Shown: positions 1-9,120 of the stretch, one piece after another
Layout of the letters: each line of letters opens with the position of its first letter
How positions within the stretch are numbered: position 1 is the first letter of the stretch
Source of the DNA: Bacteroidales bacterium
Lineage (GTDB): Bacteria; Bacteroidota; Bacteroidia; Bacteroidales; JAADGE01
Assembly: GCA_021648725.1 (NCBI GenBank)
Contig: JAKISF010000003.1
Span: forward strand, 129,116 to 170,268
Direction of reading: 5' to 3'
DNA: 41,153 nucleotides
The notes under the pieces: generated by a model
Told to the model about the DNA's origin: nothing
Databases searched by the model: none
The model's input: only the letters and a program-made list of their open reading frames with translations
Made by a program: the position numbers and the translations under genes

Positions 1-2363
1 TTAGAAATACCAAGTTTTTCATTATTATATACTTGTTGCATATATAAAGCCCATATAGGCAAAGCCATATTTGCTCCCTGCCCGTCTGCCGAACTCAAAA
101 ACCTGATACTTCTTTCTTCTCCTCCTACCCATACTCCGGTAACTAAATTCGGAACAATTCCGATAAACCAGCCGTCAGAATTATCATTTGTAGTCCCTGT
201 TTTTCCGGCAATCTCATTTGTAAAGCCGTATCGATATCTTAATCTTACACTTGTTCCTATATCAACAACTCCTCTCATTAAATCAATCATTCTGTATGCT
301 GTATTAGGGTTTAATGCTTCCCTGCTTTTTGCTTTAAACCTGGCAATTACATTTCCGTTTTTATCCTCAATACGCGTAACAAAAATAGGTTCAACATGAA
401 TTCCTCCATTTGGGTAAGTATCGTAAGCACCTACCATTTCAGCTAATCTTAAATCTGCAGAGCCGACACACAAAGACGGAACTTCCGGCAACCAAGACTT
501 TATACCTGTTTTATGTGCAATTTCCGAAATTCTTTTGGGTCCGTATTTTTTCATAACCCAAGCCGAAATTTGATTTAACGATAACGCTAATCCTGTTTTT
601 AATGAGATCATTTTTCCGTCTAACTTCTCATTTGAAGAGAATTTCGGAGTCCATGTAGGAGGGTCTTGTCCTTCCGGCAAATCTATTGTTATAGGAACAT
701 TCGGCACTAAATGACAAGGAGATAATTTATCTTCCATTGCAATAGAATAAACAAAAGGTTTAAACGTAGAACCTACCTGTCTTCGAGATAATGAAACATT
801 ATCAAACCTAAAATAATCATAATTAACATCTCCCACATAGGCTCTTACATAACCCGTTTGGGGTTCAAGAGACATTAGTCCTGCATGCAAAAAGAATTTA
901 TAGTATTTTATTGAATCCATAGGAGACATAATCGTATCAACTACTCCTTTCCAAGAAAATACTTTCATTTCAACAGGTATATTAAAAATAGAGTCTATTG
1001 TTGCAGAGTCTTTTTTTAAATCATATTTTAAATGTTTATACCTGTCTGTTCTTTTTTTAGAAATTTCATATATTTCTTTAATTTTTTTATCCGTTATTTT
1101 CCATGAAAAAGGTGCTTTTTTTCTCCCTTTATGCCTTTTATAAAATAAAGGTTGCAAATATCCCCCGATATGCTCTTTAACAGCTTCTTCCGCATATCTT
1201 TGCATATCATAATTAATTGTTGTATAAATCTTTAATCCGTCTTTATATATGTTGTAATTTTTTCCGTCAGGCTTTGTGTTTTTATTGCACCAACCGTATA
1301 ACTGATTGTCTGCCCATTCTGTCGAATCTTCAAGGTATTTGATATACCTTGGTTCATATACGAGCATATCCTTTTTATATTTTTTATATTCGGAATCATT
1401 CCATTTCATCTTTTTCGGTTTCTTAGGCTTTTCGGGAGCAACAGGTTCTTTCTTATACATCAGCATTCTTATATACTCTCTGAAATGCCTTGCAATTCCC
1501 TTTGTATGTGATTGAACACTATAGTCCAACTTTATAGGCAATGCTCGTAAAGAATCATAATATTCTTTTGATTTAGGAATATAACCGTGAAGATCTTTCA
1601 ACTTATCTTGATATTTTTCTATTTGAGCAAGAACAGTATTTCTTCTGCCTAATGACCGCTTCGGATTAATTCTGGGGCTGTATCTGGTCGGAGCCTTCAA
1701 AAGACCGATTAAAACTGCGGCTTCTTCAAGCTTTAATGAATCCGGTGTTGTATTAAAAAAAGTTCTTGCGGCAGATTTAATTCCGAATGCATTACTTCCG
1801 AAATCAACAGTGTTAAGATACATTACCATTATCTCTTGCTTTGTGTAATTACGTTCAAGTCTGACAGCTGTTACCCATTCTTTAAATTTTGTAACAACCT
1901 GGTCAGCCTTTCCGGGAAGACCTGTATTATATTCCGAAGAATCTCTTCGCATATTATATAAATTCTTTGCCAATTGTTGAGTTATGGTACTGCCTCCGCC
2001 TGCAAGATTTAAGGTCAACACACCTTTTAAAACACGCCCCAAAGCTCTTGCATCAACACCGGAATGACTGTAAAAACGCACATCTTCTGTTGCAATAAGT
2101 GCATTTAACACATTCGGGGAAACCTCTTTAAAATCAACAATAGTTCTGTTTTCTTTAAAGAACTTTCCTAATAACACTTGATCTGATGAATATATTTCAG
2201 TAGCCAAATTTGTTTTCGGATTTTCTAACTCTTCAAATCCGGGGAGTTTACCGAACACTTCCATATTTACTAAAACAAAAACAATAGTAATTAGTAAAAC
2301 CGGACTTATTATAAGAATCCAAAATATTCTTTTATATTTTTTATATTTGTTTATATTTTCCAT
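1..2363 (-). CDS. mrcA: Penicillin-binding protein 1A, bifunctional transglycosylase/transpeptidase (3' end outside window)
   Basis: The minus-strand reading frame opens at ATG 2363 (MENINKYKKYKRIFWILII) and runs off position 1 without a stop, so about 787 N-terminal residues are present. It makes and cross-links peptidoglycan at the inner membrane. A single transmembrane helix lies at about residues 12-33. The GT51 glycosyltransferase domain starts with EDVRFYSHSG (catalytic Glu93) and continues GGGSTITQQLAKN. The transpeptidase domain shows all three penicillin-binding motifs in order: STFK (nucleophile Ser532, codon 768-770), SLN (Ser595) and KTGT (Lys721). The gene is divergent from topA. 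The C-terminal tail cannot be judged. The family assignment is secure; the 1A label rather than another class A PBP is less so. Confidence 0.93.
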   Translation of the reverse strand, partial: MENINKYKKYKRIFWILIISPVLLITIVFVLVNMEVFGKLPGFEELENPKTNLATEIYSSDQVLLGKFFKENRTIVDFKEVSPNVLNALIATEDVRFYSHSGVDARALGRVLKGVLTLNLAGGGSTITQQLAKNLYNMRRDSSEYNTGLPGKADQVVTKFKEWVTAVRLERNYTKQEIMVMYLNTVDFGSNAFGIKSAARTFFNTTPDSLKLEEAAVLIGLLKAPTRYSPRINPKRSLGRRNTVLAQIEKYQDKLKDLHGYIPKSKEYYDSLRALPIKLDYSVQSHTKGIARHFREYIRMLMYKKEPVAPEKPKKPKKMKWNDSEYKKYKKDMLVYEPRYIKYLEDSTEWADNQLYGWCNKNTKPDGKNYNIYKDGLKIYTTINYDMQRYAEEAVKEHIGGYLQPLFYKRHKGRKKAPFSWKITDKKIKEIYEISKKRTDRYKHLKYDLKKDSATIDSIFNIPVEMKVFSWKGVVDTIMSPMDSIKYYKFFLHAGLMSLEPQTGYVRAYVGDVNYDYFRFDNVSLSRRQVGSTFKPFVYSIAMEDKLSPCHLVPNVPITIDLPEGQDPPTWTPKFSSNEKLDGKMISLKTGLALSLNQISAWVMKKYGPKRISEIAHKTGIKSWLPEVPSLCVGSADLRLAEMVGAYDTYPNGGIHVEPIFVTRIEDKNGNVIARFKAKSREALNPNTAYRMIDLMRGVVDIGTSVRLRYRYGFTNEIAGKTGTTNDNSDGWFIGIVPNLVTGVWVGGEERSIRFLSSADGQGANMALPIWALYMQQVYNNEKLGIS

Positions 2364-2374
2364 GTATTTTGCTT

Positions 2375-2407
2375 CAAAATAGATTAAGCAAAGGCTTAAC
2401 AGACAAA
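2375..2407 (-). promoter_or_regulatory. Possible promoter of the PBP gene
   Basis: On the minus strand TTTG (2404-2407) is followed after 22 bases by TATTTTG (2375-2381), 11 bases upstream of the ATG. This loosely fits the Bacteroidota TTTG/TAnnTTTG pattern. A 6-bp inverted repeat TTAAGC/GCTTAA (2384-2389 and 2394-2399) lies between the two elements and could be an operator. Confidence 0.3.
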
Positions 2408-2558
2408 AATTATTAAATCAGTTTTTTTATTTTAAATTGCAAAATTAATAAAAAAATATGAATTGAAATTTTAATCCGAATTATTTAAAGTAAACTCCGA
2501 CATTTCTCACATTTCACATATAACAAAAAAATTCAATTGTTTATTTTATCATAAAAAA

Positions 2559-2590
2559 TTTGACCGTCGTTTTTTATTTATATTAATTTG
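2559..2590 (+). promoter_or_regulatory. Promoter-like sequence of topA
   Basis: TTTG (2559-2562) and TAATTTG (2584-2590) are separated by 21 bases, close to the Bacteroidota housekeeping consensus TTTG-N19-TAnnTTTG. The topA ATG lies 44 bases downstream of the -7 element. The rest of the 271-base divergent region (2364-2634) is AT-rich and shows no other clear structure. Confidence 0.45.
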
Positions 2591-2634
2591 CAAATTCTAA
2601 ATTAAACTGAATTCACTTTTTGAAGAGTTAAGAT

Positions 2635-5175
2635 ATGAGCAAAAATCTAGTTATTGTTGAGTCACCTGCTAAGGCAAAAACCATTGAAAAATTTTTAGGG
2701 AAAGACTATATTGTAAAGTCCAGCTACGGGCATATCAGAGATTTAGTTAAGAAAAACTACGGAATTGATATTGAGAATAATTATAAGCCTGAATATGTCG
2801 TAATGCCTGACAAAAAGAAAGTTGTTGCGGAATTAAAAAAAGAAGTTAAAAAAGCAGAATTAGTTCTTTTGGCATCTGATGAAGATCGTGAGGGAGAAGC
2901 AATTGCGTGGCATTTATACGAAACCCTGAACCTTAAAAATAAAAATACAAAAAGAATTGTATTTAATGAAATTACCGATACTGCTATAAAAAATGCTGTT
3001 AAAAACCCCGGAGAAATTAACTATGATTTAGTTAATGCTCAACAAGCAAGAAGAATATTAGACAGACTTGTAGGTTTTGAATTATCATCTGTGCTTTGGA
3101 AAAAGGTACAATCAAAATTATCTGCAGGAAGGGTTCAATCTGTTGCTGTCAGGCTGCTTGTTGAAAGAGAAAGAGAAATTATCAATTTTAAACCTGAAAG
3201 CTTTTTTAAAGTTATTGCAGAATTTATTGTTACAGATGAAAATAACAATAAATCTAAAATGAAATCTGAACTTTCTGAAAAAATAAAAACAGAAAAAGAA
3301 GTTCTGGAATTCTTTGAAAATATTAAAAATTCAATATTCTTAATCAGCAAGATTGAAAAAAAACCCGGGAAGCGTTCTCCGTCCGCACCGTTTACAACAT
3401 CTTCACTTCAGCAAGAGGCAAGCAGAAAATTGGGTTTCCCTGTAGGAAAAACAATGAGGGTTGCTCAAAAATTATATGAAAACGGACACATTACATATAT
3501 GAGAACAGATTCTGTTAATCTTTCAAAATTAGCTTTGGATACCACAAAAAAAACAATTTTAAAAGATTTCGGAGAAAAATATTACAAAAGAAGAGCATTT
3601 AAAACAAAATCTAAAAATGCACAAGAAGCTCACGAAGCAATAAGACCTACTTATATTAATAATAAAACAATTAAGGGAGCTTTCGATGAAGTCAGACTCT
3701 ACGATTTAATAAGAAAAAGAACTCTTGCATCACAAATGAGTGATGCTGAGTTTGAAAAAACAAATATCGAAATCGACTTTAACCATAAAAAATATAAATT
3801 TCTAACTTTTGGAGAAATATTAATTTTTCCCGGGTTTATTAAAGTTTATACCGATGATTTAAATTCAGAAAAGAAATCGGAATTATTACCTCCTGTAAAA
3901 AAGGGACAAACTTTAAATGTTGAAAAAATAGATGCTCAGCAAAATTTCAGCAAATATCCTCCCAGGTATTCCGAAGCCGCACTTGTAAAACAACTTGAGG
4001 ACAAAGGAATAGGCAGGCCTTCTACATATGCTCCTACAATTTCCACTATACAAAACCGAGGTTATGTTATTAAAGAAAGCAGGTTAGGAACAGAAAAAGA
4101 ATTTACGCATATAAGATTAAAAGACAACATTTCAAAAAAAACAGAAACAAAACACTACGGTACAGAAAAAAATAAATTATTCCCGACTGATATCGCAATG
4201 GTTGTTACCGATTTCTTAAAAGATAATTTTGAAAATATAATTGATTTCAATTTTACCGCTAATGTTGAAAAAGAATTTGACGATATTGCAGACGGAGATA
4301 TTGTTTGGTATAAAATGATAGACAAATTCTACAAAGATTTTCACAAAAAAGTTGAAAAAACAATAAAAGAGGCTGACAGAAATACCGGAGAAAGAATCCT
4401 CGGAACTGACCCGAAAACCGGAAAACAAATTTCCGCAAGAATTGGTCGATACGGACCCGTTATCCAACTCGGAACGCAAGAAGGTGAGGAAAAACCTCGT
4501 TTTGCAAGTATGAGTAAAGAACAACATATTGAAACAATAAGTTTAGAAGAAGCCCTTGATTTACTTGAAAACTCAGGCAGCGGAAGATTATTAGGAGAAG
4601 ACCCTGCTACCGGCAAAAAAGTTTATGCAAGATACGCCCGTTACGGTGCTGTTGTTCAACTCGGAGAACCTTCCGAAAAAGATGACAAACCTCAATATGC
4701 CGGATTACTGAAAGGAATGAATTTGGATACGATAACACTTGAAGAAGCTCTTGAACTTTTCAAACTTCCGAGAGATGTAGGTGAATTTGAAGGCAAAAAA
4801 GTTGTTGCTGCAGTCGGAAGATTCGGACCCTATATAAGACATGATTCAAAATTTGTTTCTTTAAAAAAAACAGACAATCCTCTTACGGTTTCGCTTGAAA
4901 GAGCAATAGAATTAATTAATGAAAAAAGGGAAGCCGATAAAAAAAGATTAATAAAAGAATTTGAAGAAAATAAAGACATTAAAATCATTAAAGACAGATG
5001 GGGGAAACCTTGTATCTTTTACAAAAAGAAGTATATCCGATTATCCGCCAAAATAAATGCTGAAAAATTAAGCTTAGAAGATTGCTTAAAAATTATTGAA
5101 ACAGAAATGCCGGAAAAAAACACAACTAAAAAGAAAAAAACTACAGTAAAAAAGGCATCAACAAAGAAAAAGTAG
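2635..5175 (+). CDS. topA: DNA topoisomerase I (type IA)
   Basis: Type IA topoisomerase of 846 residues that relaxes negative supercoils by cutting one strand through a 5'-phosphotyrosine. The TOPRIM domain starts immediately (VIVESPAKAKTIEKFLG, Glu9) and carries the acidic DEDRE at 82-86. The active-site tyrosine is Tyr288 in the context ITYMRTDS. Instead of E. coli-type zinc ribbons, the C-terminal third has non-cysteine topoisomerase repeats with an RYGP or RFGP core, near residues 589-612, 653-680 and 723-735, plus a degenerate one near 786. A lysine-rich tail (about 829-846) follows. Length and architecture are usual for the Bacteroidota/Firmicutes branch. It is followed after 37 bases by an arginase-fold gene in the same direction, then by the T9SS cluster. 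Confidence 0.97.
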   Translation: MSKNLVIVESPAKAKTIEKFLGKDYIVKSSYGHIRDLVKKNYGIDIENNYKPEYVVMPDKKKVVAELKKEVKKAELVLLASDEDREGEAIAWHLYETLNLKNKNTKRIVFNEITDTAIKNAVKNPGEINYDLVNAQQARRILDRLVGFELSSVLWKKVQSKLSAGRVQSVAVRLLVEREREIINFKPESFFKVIAEFIVTDENNNKSKMKSELSEKIKTEKEVLEFFENIKNSIFLISKIEKKPGKRSPSAPFTTSSLQQEASRKLGFPVGKTMRVAQKLYENGHITYMRTDSVNLSKLALDTTKKTILKDFGEKYYKRRAFKTKSKNAQEAHEAIRPTYINNKTIKGAFDEVRLYDLIRKRTLASQMSDAEFEKTNIEIDFNHKKYKFLTFGEILIFPGFIKVYTDDLNSEKKSELLPPVKKGQTLNVEKIDAQQNFSKYPPRYSEAALVKQLEDKGIGRPSTYAPTISTIQNRGYVIKESRLGTEKEFTHIRLKDNISKKTETKHYGTEKNKLFPTDIAMVVTDFLKDNFENIIDFNFTANVEKEFDDIADGDIVWYKMIDKFYKDFHKKVEKTIKEADRNTGERILGTDPKTGKQISARIGRYGPVIQLGTQEGEEKPRFASMSKEQHIETISLEEALDLLENSGSGRLLGEDPATGKKVYARYARYGAVVQLGEPSEKDDKPQYAGLLKGMNLDTITLEEALELFKLPRDVGEFEGKKVVAAVGRFGPYIRHDSKFVSLKKTDNPLTVSLERAIELINEKREADKKRLIKEFEENKDIKIIKDRWGKPCIFYKKKYIRLSAKINAEKLSLEDCLKIIETEMPEKNTTKKKKTTVKKASTKKK

Positions 5176-5212
5176 AACTATTGTCTTTTGATGATAATAA
5201 AATTAAACTGTA

Positions 5213-6367
5213 ATGATAAATGACATCTTAGATTTCTTAGAGCCGGTCAACACTTCTGATTTTGATATGTCAGATATGAGCAACCAAAAAGACCTAATGT
5301 TTGCAAATACATTTTTCCAAAAAAAATCAGAGCCTTTTAATTCAGAAAAAACATTTGATATTGCCATAGTAGGTATTCCGGAAGAAAGAAATTCAAAAAA
5401 TAAAGGAACGGCAAAAGCCCCCGACAAAATAAGAAGTGAACTTTACCGTCTTTATTCTCCGACAAAAATTAAAATTGTAGATTTTGGCAATATAAAAAAA
5501 GGAAAAACAATTAAAGACACATATATTGCTCTTACAGAAATTGTGTATGAACTTCTTAAAAACGAACTCACGGTTATAACAATAGGCGGAAGTAAAGATT
5601 TAATTATCCCTGTTTGTAAATCTTATGAAAAAGGAAAAAAACAATTTAACTTATGTGTATGCGAGCCAAAATTTAATCTAAATGAAAACAAAGATATTTT
5701 TTCGGACGAAACTTACCTTTCTGAAATAATTAACAATAATAAGAAACTGTTTAATTATACTAACTTAGGATATCAAACTTACTACAACCCTGTTGAAAAC
5801 ATTAACTTCATACAACAAAGCTTTGAAGCCGTAAGGCTTGGCATTTCCCGTTCAAAATTATATCAAAATGAACCTTTTATAAGAGATGCCGACTTTTTTG
5901 CAATAGACATTAATTCTGTCAAAAAAACCGATGCCCCCGGAACAATAAAACCCTCAATACACGGATTTTACGGAGAAGAGGCTTGTCAGCTGGCAAAATA
6001 TGCCGGAATTAGTGACAAAATATCAACATTCGGCATTTTTAACGTCAACCCTAATTTAGACAATAACAATCAAACGTCTGAATTATCAGCACAAATAATT
6101 TGGCATTTTATCCAAGCTTTTTACAGCAGAAAAAATGAGTTCCCCGAATCAGTGATAAGAAAAATGAGAAAATATATCGTAAATGTTGACGGCATTGATG
6201 AGAAAATAATATTTTACAAAAGTTCAAAAACCGGAAGGTGGTGGATTGATGTTTCATATAAAAAGAAAAAGAAGAAACTTATTTCATGTACATTTGACGA
6301 TTATATTAAAGCCTCCGGAAATGAAATTCCGGAAAGATGGTGGTTTTTTTTTCAAAAATTAAATTAA
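5213..6367 (+). CDS. Arginase/formimidoylglutamase-family protein, metal ligands missing
   Basis: A 384-residue ureohydrolase-fold protein recognisable from order and spacing of motifs, but its metal-binding residues are altered. The usual GGxHx motif reads GGSKD (125-129), with Lys128 in place of the histidine. The usual SxDxDxxDPxxAPG motif reads AIDINSVKKTDAPG, keeping Asp232 but with Asn234 instead of the second aspartate. No DAHxD motif is seen in the region that reads VCEPKFNL. Manganese-dependent hydrolysis of arginine or formimidoylglutamate is therefore doubtful. The gene is 37 bases after topA and 144 bases before porP/sprF. Annotation pipelines usually call such proteins formimidoylglutamase. 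I infer a non-catalytic or changed function. Confidence 0.7.
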   Translation: MINDILDFLEPVNTSDFDMSDMSNQKDLMFANTFFQKKSEPFNSEKTFDIAIVGIPEERNSKNKGTAKAPDKIRSELYRLYSPTKIKIVDFGNIKKGKTIKDTYIALTEIVYELLKNELTVITIGGSKDLIIPVCKSYEKGKKQFNLCVCEPKFNLNENKDIFSDETYLSEIINNNKKLFNYTNLGYQTYYNPVENINFIQQSFEAVRLGISRSKLYQNEPFIRDADFFAIDINSVKKTDAPGTIKPSIHGFYGEEACQLAKYAGISDKISTFGIFNVNPNLDNNNQTSELSAQIIWHFIQAFYSRKNEFPESVIRKMRKYIVNVDGIDEKIIFYKSSKTGRWWIDVSYKKKKKKLISCTFDDYIKASGNEIPERWWFFFQKLN

Positions 6368-6398
6368 ATGGGTAACATTGTCGAACCTCGGATATTTC

Positions 6399-6418
6399 AA
6401 AGGATAGAACCTTTTTTG
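6399..6418 (+). terminator. Weak terminator-like hairpin after the arginase-fold gene
   Basis: A 5-bp stem AAAGG (6399-6403) / CCTTT (6410-6414) with a 6-base loop runs into a U-rich stretch. The stem is short, so this is weak evidence for an end of the topA transcript before the T9SS genes. Confidence 0.3.
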
Positions 6419-6511
6419 TTTTTCACTTTAAAGCTTTTTTATATACATCAAACATAATTTTAATTGAAAAAATGAGTTTATTTCAAAAATAATTGTTTAT
6501 TTTGTATTCAC

Positions 6512-7459
6512 ATGAAGAAAATATATCTATTAATATTATTGTCGATTTTATCGATAGAGATATTTTCGCAGCAGGATCCGCAATTTGCCCACAACATGGA
6601 CAATTTGTTATTTACCAACCCTGCGTATGCAGGAATGTCTGACGGAATTTGTGCCACAGCTATAAGCAGGCAACAATGGGTCGGATTTGAAGGAGCCCCG
6701 ACAACAACATTAGCGAGTATTCACTCAAAAATTAAGTTATTCGGCAAACCTTCGGGTATAGGATTATCAATTACTGATGATAGATTTGAGTTTGAAAAAA
6801 ACTTTCAGGCAAAGTTAGCATACTCATATCATAAGCGAGTAAGAGGCGGAGTTCTTGGAATTGGTGTTGAAACAGGTATAATCAATAAAGATTTGCAAGG
6901 AGAATGGAAATTCCCCGATCCCGACGGGCAAAATGACCCGTTTATATTCATTCAAGACGGGAAAACAAAAGCTGCTTTCTTATTTGATTTAGGAGTCGGG
7001 GCGTTTTATAAAGCAGGCAACAGGTTTTATGCAAGTATATCAATATCGCATTTACATAAACCTAAAGTTAAATATTATAATATAGTTGCGGCATCATTCT
7101 TGAGAAGACATTATTTTGCAACAGCAGGTTATAATTTCAGGCTTTTAAACAGCCCTGTTGAATTGCAACCGTCTGTTTTTGTAAAATTTGACGGAACAAA
7201 AATGCAATATAGCGGGAATATTTCCGCTTTATACAATAAAAAAATTCGCTTAGGCGTTTCATATAGAAATTTGGAATCAATTATTCCGATGCTGAGTTTC
7301 GAATTAATAAGCGGATTAAAAGTAGGGTATGCTTATGAATTATCTTTAACAAGAATGATAACCGTAAGCAAAGGTACGCATGAAATATTTGTCGGCTACT
7401 GTTTTGATTTTTGGAAAGGAGATAATAATTATAAATATAAAAGCATTCTTTATTTATAG
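6512..7459 (+). CDS. porP: T9SS outer-membrane protein, PorP/SprF family
   Basis: A 315-residue PorP/SprF-type outer-membrane beta-barrel. The signal peptide is about residues 1-19 (MKKIYLLILLSILSIEIFS) and is followed by the family-typical opening QQDPQFAHNMDNLLFTNPAY and AISRQQWVGFEGAP. The rest alternates aromatic and polar residues as in a barrel. It ends at 7459, 38 bases before gldK. In this family PorP-like proteins accompany the T9SS trans-envelope complex, or pair with large adhesins as SprF does with SprB. The position directly upstream of gldK favours the core-cluster PorP role. Which paralogue it is cannot be settled from one locus. Confidence 0.9.
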   Translation: MKKIYLLILLSILSIEIFSQQDPQFAHNMDNLLFTNPAYAGMSDGICATAISRQQWVGFEGAPTTTLASIHSKIKLFGKPSGIGLSITDDRFEFEKNFQAKLAYSYHKRVRGGVLGIGVETGIINKDLQGEWKFPDPDGQNDPFIFIQDGKTKAAFLFDLGVGAFYKAGNRFYASISISHLHKPKVKYYNIVAASFLRRHYFATAGYNFRLLNSPVELQPSVFVKFDGTKMQYSGNISALYNKKIRLGVSYRNLESIIPMLSFELISGLKVGYAYELSLTRMITVSKGTHEIFVGYCFDFWKGDNNYKYKSILYL

Positions 7460-7497
7460 TATAAAACAATATTTTAATTAAATAACACACAGGTATC

Positions 7498-8916
7498 ATG
7501 AAAAAGTTAATTATTTTATCTTTTGTTTTTGTTTCATTATTAATCGCAAGTTGCGGAGGAGGCGGAAGCCAAGGCGAACTTATAGGCGTAGGAGATGCAG
7601 GAGATTGGTTTGAACCGAACCCTTACGGTATGGTTTATATTCCGCAAGGAAGTTACAATATGGGGCTAAATGACCAAGACATTACTTATGCCCACACTTC
7701 ACAATCAAAAACTGTTTCAATTGATCCTTTTTGGATGGACGAAACTGAAATTACTAATAGTGAATACAAACAGTTTGTATATTGGGTAAGAGACTCTATT
7801 GCAAAAAGATTGTTAGTAGAAAATGATTTTGAAGAGTTCAAAAAAGAAATCGATCCGGATCAATTAACTATAATGGAAGCTGACGGTTATGATCACGATG
7901 ATGCAGAAAACTGCCTTCTTAACTGGGAAATAGAAGTTGACTATAACAGACCTGACGAAGATTTCCAAACTGCCTTAGCGGATATGTTCCTTCCTATACA
8001 TGAACGTTTCTACAAACAAAAAGAAATTGATACAAGAAAATTAATCTTTTCTTATGAGTGGGTAGATTTAAAACAAGCCGCAAAAAATAGCAACAGATAC
8101 TATTACGATCAAGATTTTACAGGGGGAGAATATAAAGGTACCGTTGTGAATGCAAAAGGTGAAACAGTTCCGACTAAAGACCGTTCGGCATTTATCATGA
8201 ACTCAAAAGTTGACGTATATCCTGATACCTTAGTGTGGATGAGAGATTATACTTATTCATATAATGAGCCTTTCGCCAGAAGATATTTTTGGCATAATGC
8301 ATACAACAGCTATCCCGTTGTCGGAGTTTCGTGGAAACAAGCTATTGCATTTACTGTTTGGAGAACAGATTTAATGAGAAATTATCAAAAATCACAAAGA
8401 GAACCGGTTTACCAAGATTACAGACTTCCTACAGAAGCTGAATGGGAATATGCTGCAAGAGGAGGACTGGACTTATCCATGTACCCTTGGGGAGGTATAT
8501 ACACACGTAATGTACACGGGTGTTTTATTGCAAACTTTAAGCCGTTAAGAGGCAGATACGGAGATGACGGGGCTAACAGAACTTTAGAAGTTAAAAAATT
8601 TGCACCGAACGAATATCACCTTTATGATATGGCTGGTAATGTTGCAGAATGGACAAGTAATGCATTTGATGAATCAGCATACAGCTATACACATGACTTA
8701 AACCCGGACTACCAATACAATGCAAAAGCAGAAGATCCTCCTGCATTAAAAAGAAAAGTAATAAGGGGGGGCTCGTGGAAAGATATTGCTTATTATATGC
8801 AAGTCGGTGCAAGATCTTTTGAATATCAAGACAGTGCAAAATCTTATGTCGGTTTCAGATGTGTTAGATCATATATGGGAAATGACGATTATGCATGGGA
8901 CGCAAATAACTTTTAA
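7498..8916 (+). CDS. gldK: T9SS ring lipoprotein GldK/PorK
   Basis: A 472-residue lipoprotein. The signal peptide ends in lipobox LIASC, so Cys19 would be lipidated. The mature part is a formylglycine-generating-enzyme/sulfatase-modifying-factor fold: it opens with GMVYIPQGSYNMG, contains WKQAIAFTVWR, PTEAEWEYAARGG and YDMAGNVAEWTSN, and closes with KVIRGGSWKD and VGFRCVRSYMG. In the family GldK/PorK forms a periplasmic ring with GldN/PorN beneath the outer membrane and is structural, not an enzyme. It follows porP by 38 bases. It is separated from gldL by 204 bases that contain a strong hairpin and a promoter-like sequence, so it may end a transcript of its own. Confidence 0.95.
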   Translation: MKKLIILSFVFVSLLIASCGGGGSQGELIGVGDAGDWFEPNPYGMVYIPQGSYNMGLNDQDITYAHTSQSKTVSIDPFWMDETEITNSEYKQFVYWVRDSIAKRLLVENDFEEFKKEIDPDQLTIMEADGYDHDDAENCLLNWEIEVDYNRPDEDFQTALADMFLPIHERFYKQKEIDTRKLIFSYEWVDLKQAAKNSNRYYYDQDFTGGEYKGTVVNAKGETVPTKDRSAFIMNSKVDVYPDTLVWMRDYTYSYNEPFARRYFWHNAYNSYPVVGVSWKQAIAFTVWRTDLMRNYQKSQREPVYQDYRLPTEAEWEYAARGGLDLSMYPWGGIYTRNVHGCFIANFKPLRGRYGDDGANRTLEVKKFAPNEYHLYDMAGNVAEWTSNAFDESAYSYTHDLNPDYQYNAKAEDPPALKRKVIRGGSWKDIAYYMQVGARSFEYQDSAKSYVGFRCVRSYMGNDDYAWDANNF

Positions 8917-8945
8917 CATTTAATTTTGCTGAGTAATTTAATAAT

Positions 8946-8985
8946 AACTAAGGTATTTTTAGAATTCTGAAAATACCTTAGTTTT
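8946..8985 (+). terminator. Strong hairpin terminator/attenuator between gldK and gldL
   Basis: A 14-bp perfect stem (8946-8959 with 8970-8983) extends inward by a U-G wobble and two more pairs to 17 bp, closed by the tetraloop AATT (8963-8966). It runs directly into TTTT (8982-8985). Form and location, 29 bases after the gldK stop, are those of an intrinsic terminator, inside what is normally treated as one T9SS operon. Confidence 0.75.
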
Positions 8986-9036
8986 ATACAAAGTATTCTT
9001 ATTTAATGTTTTTTTACATAAGCTTACATAATAAAT

Positions 9037-9067
9037 TTTGTTTTATATTTATTATTTTTTACCTTTA
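9037..9067 (+). promoter_or_regulatory. Promoter-like sequence of gldL
   Basis: TTTG (9037-9040) and TACCTTTA (9060-9067) are exactly 19 bases apart. This matches the Bacteroidota TTTG-N19-TAnnTTTG consensus except for the last base. Predicted start near 9074 gives a leader of about 45 bases before the gldL ATG at 9121. Confidence 0.5.
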
Positions 9068-9120
9068 ACAATTATTTAAAAAAATCAATAAATTTATTAT
9101 TAATTCTAAATATTTATATT

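Noticed and set aside
1306-1515. Plus-strand open frame of 69 codons
   Set aside because: It lies wholly inside the minus-strand PBP gene, opposite its coding frame, and its product is a hydrophobic composition artefact with no family pattern.
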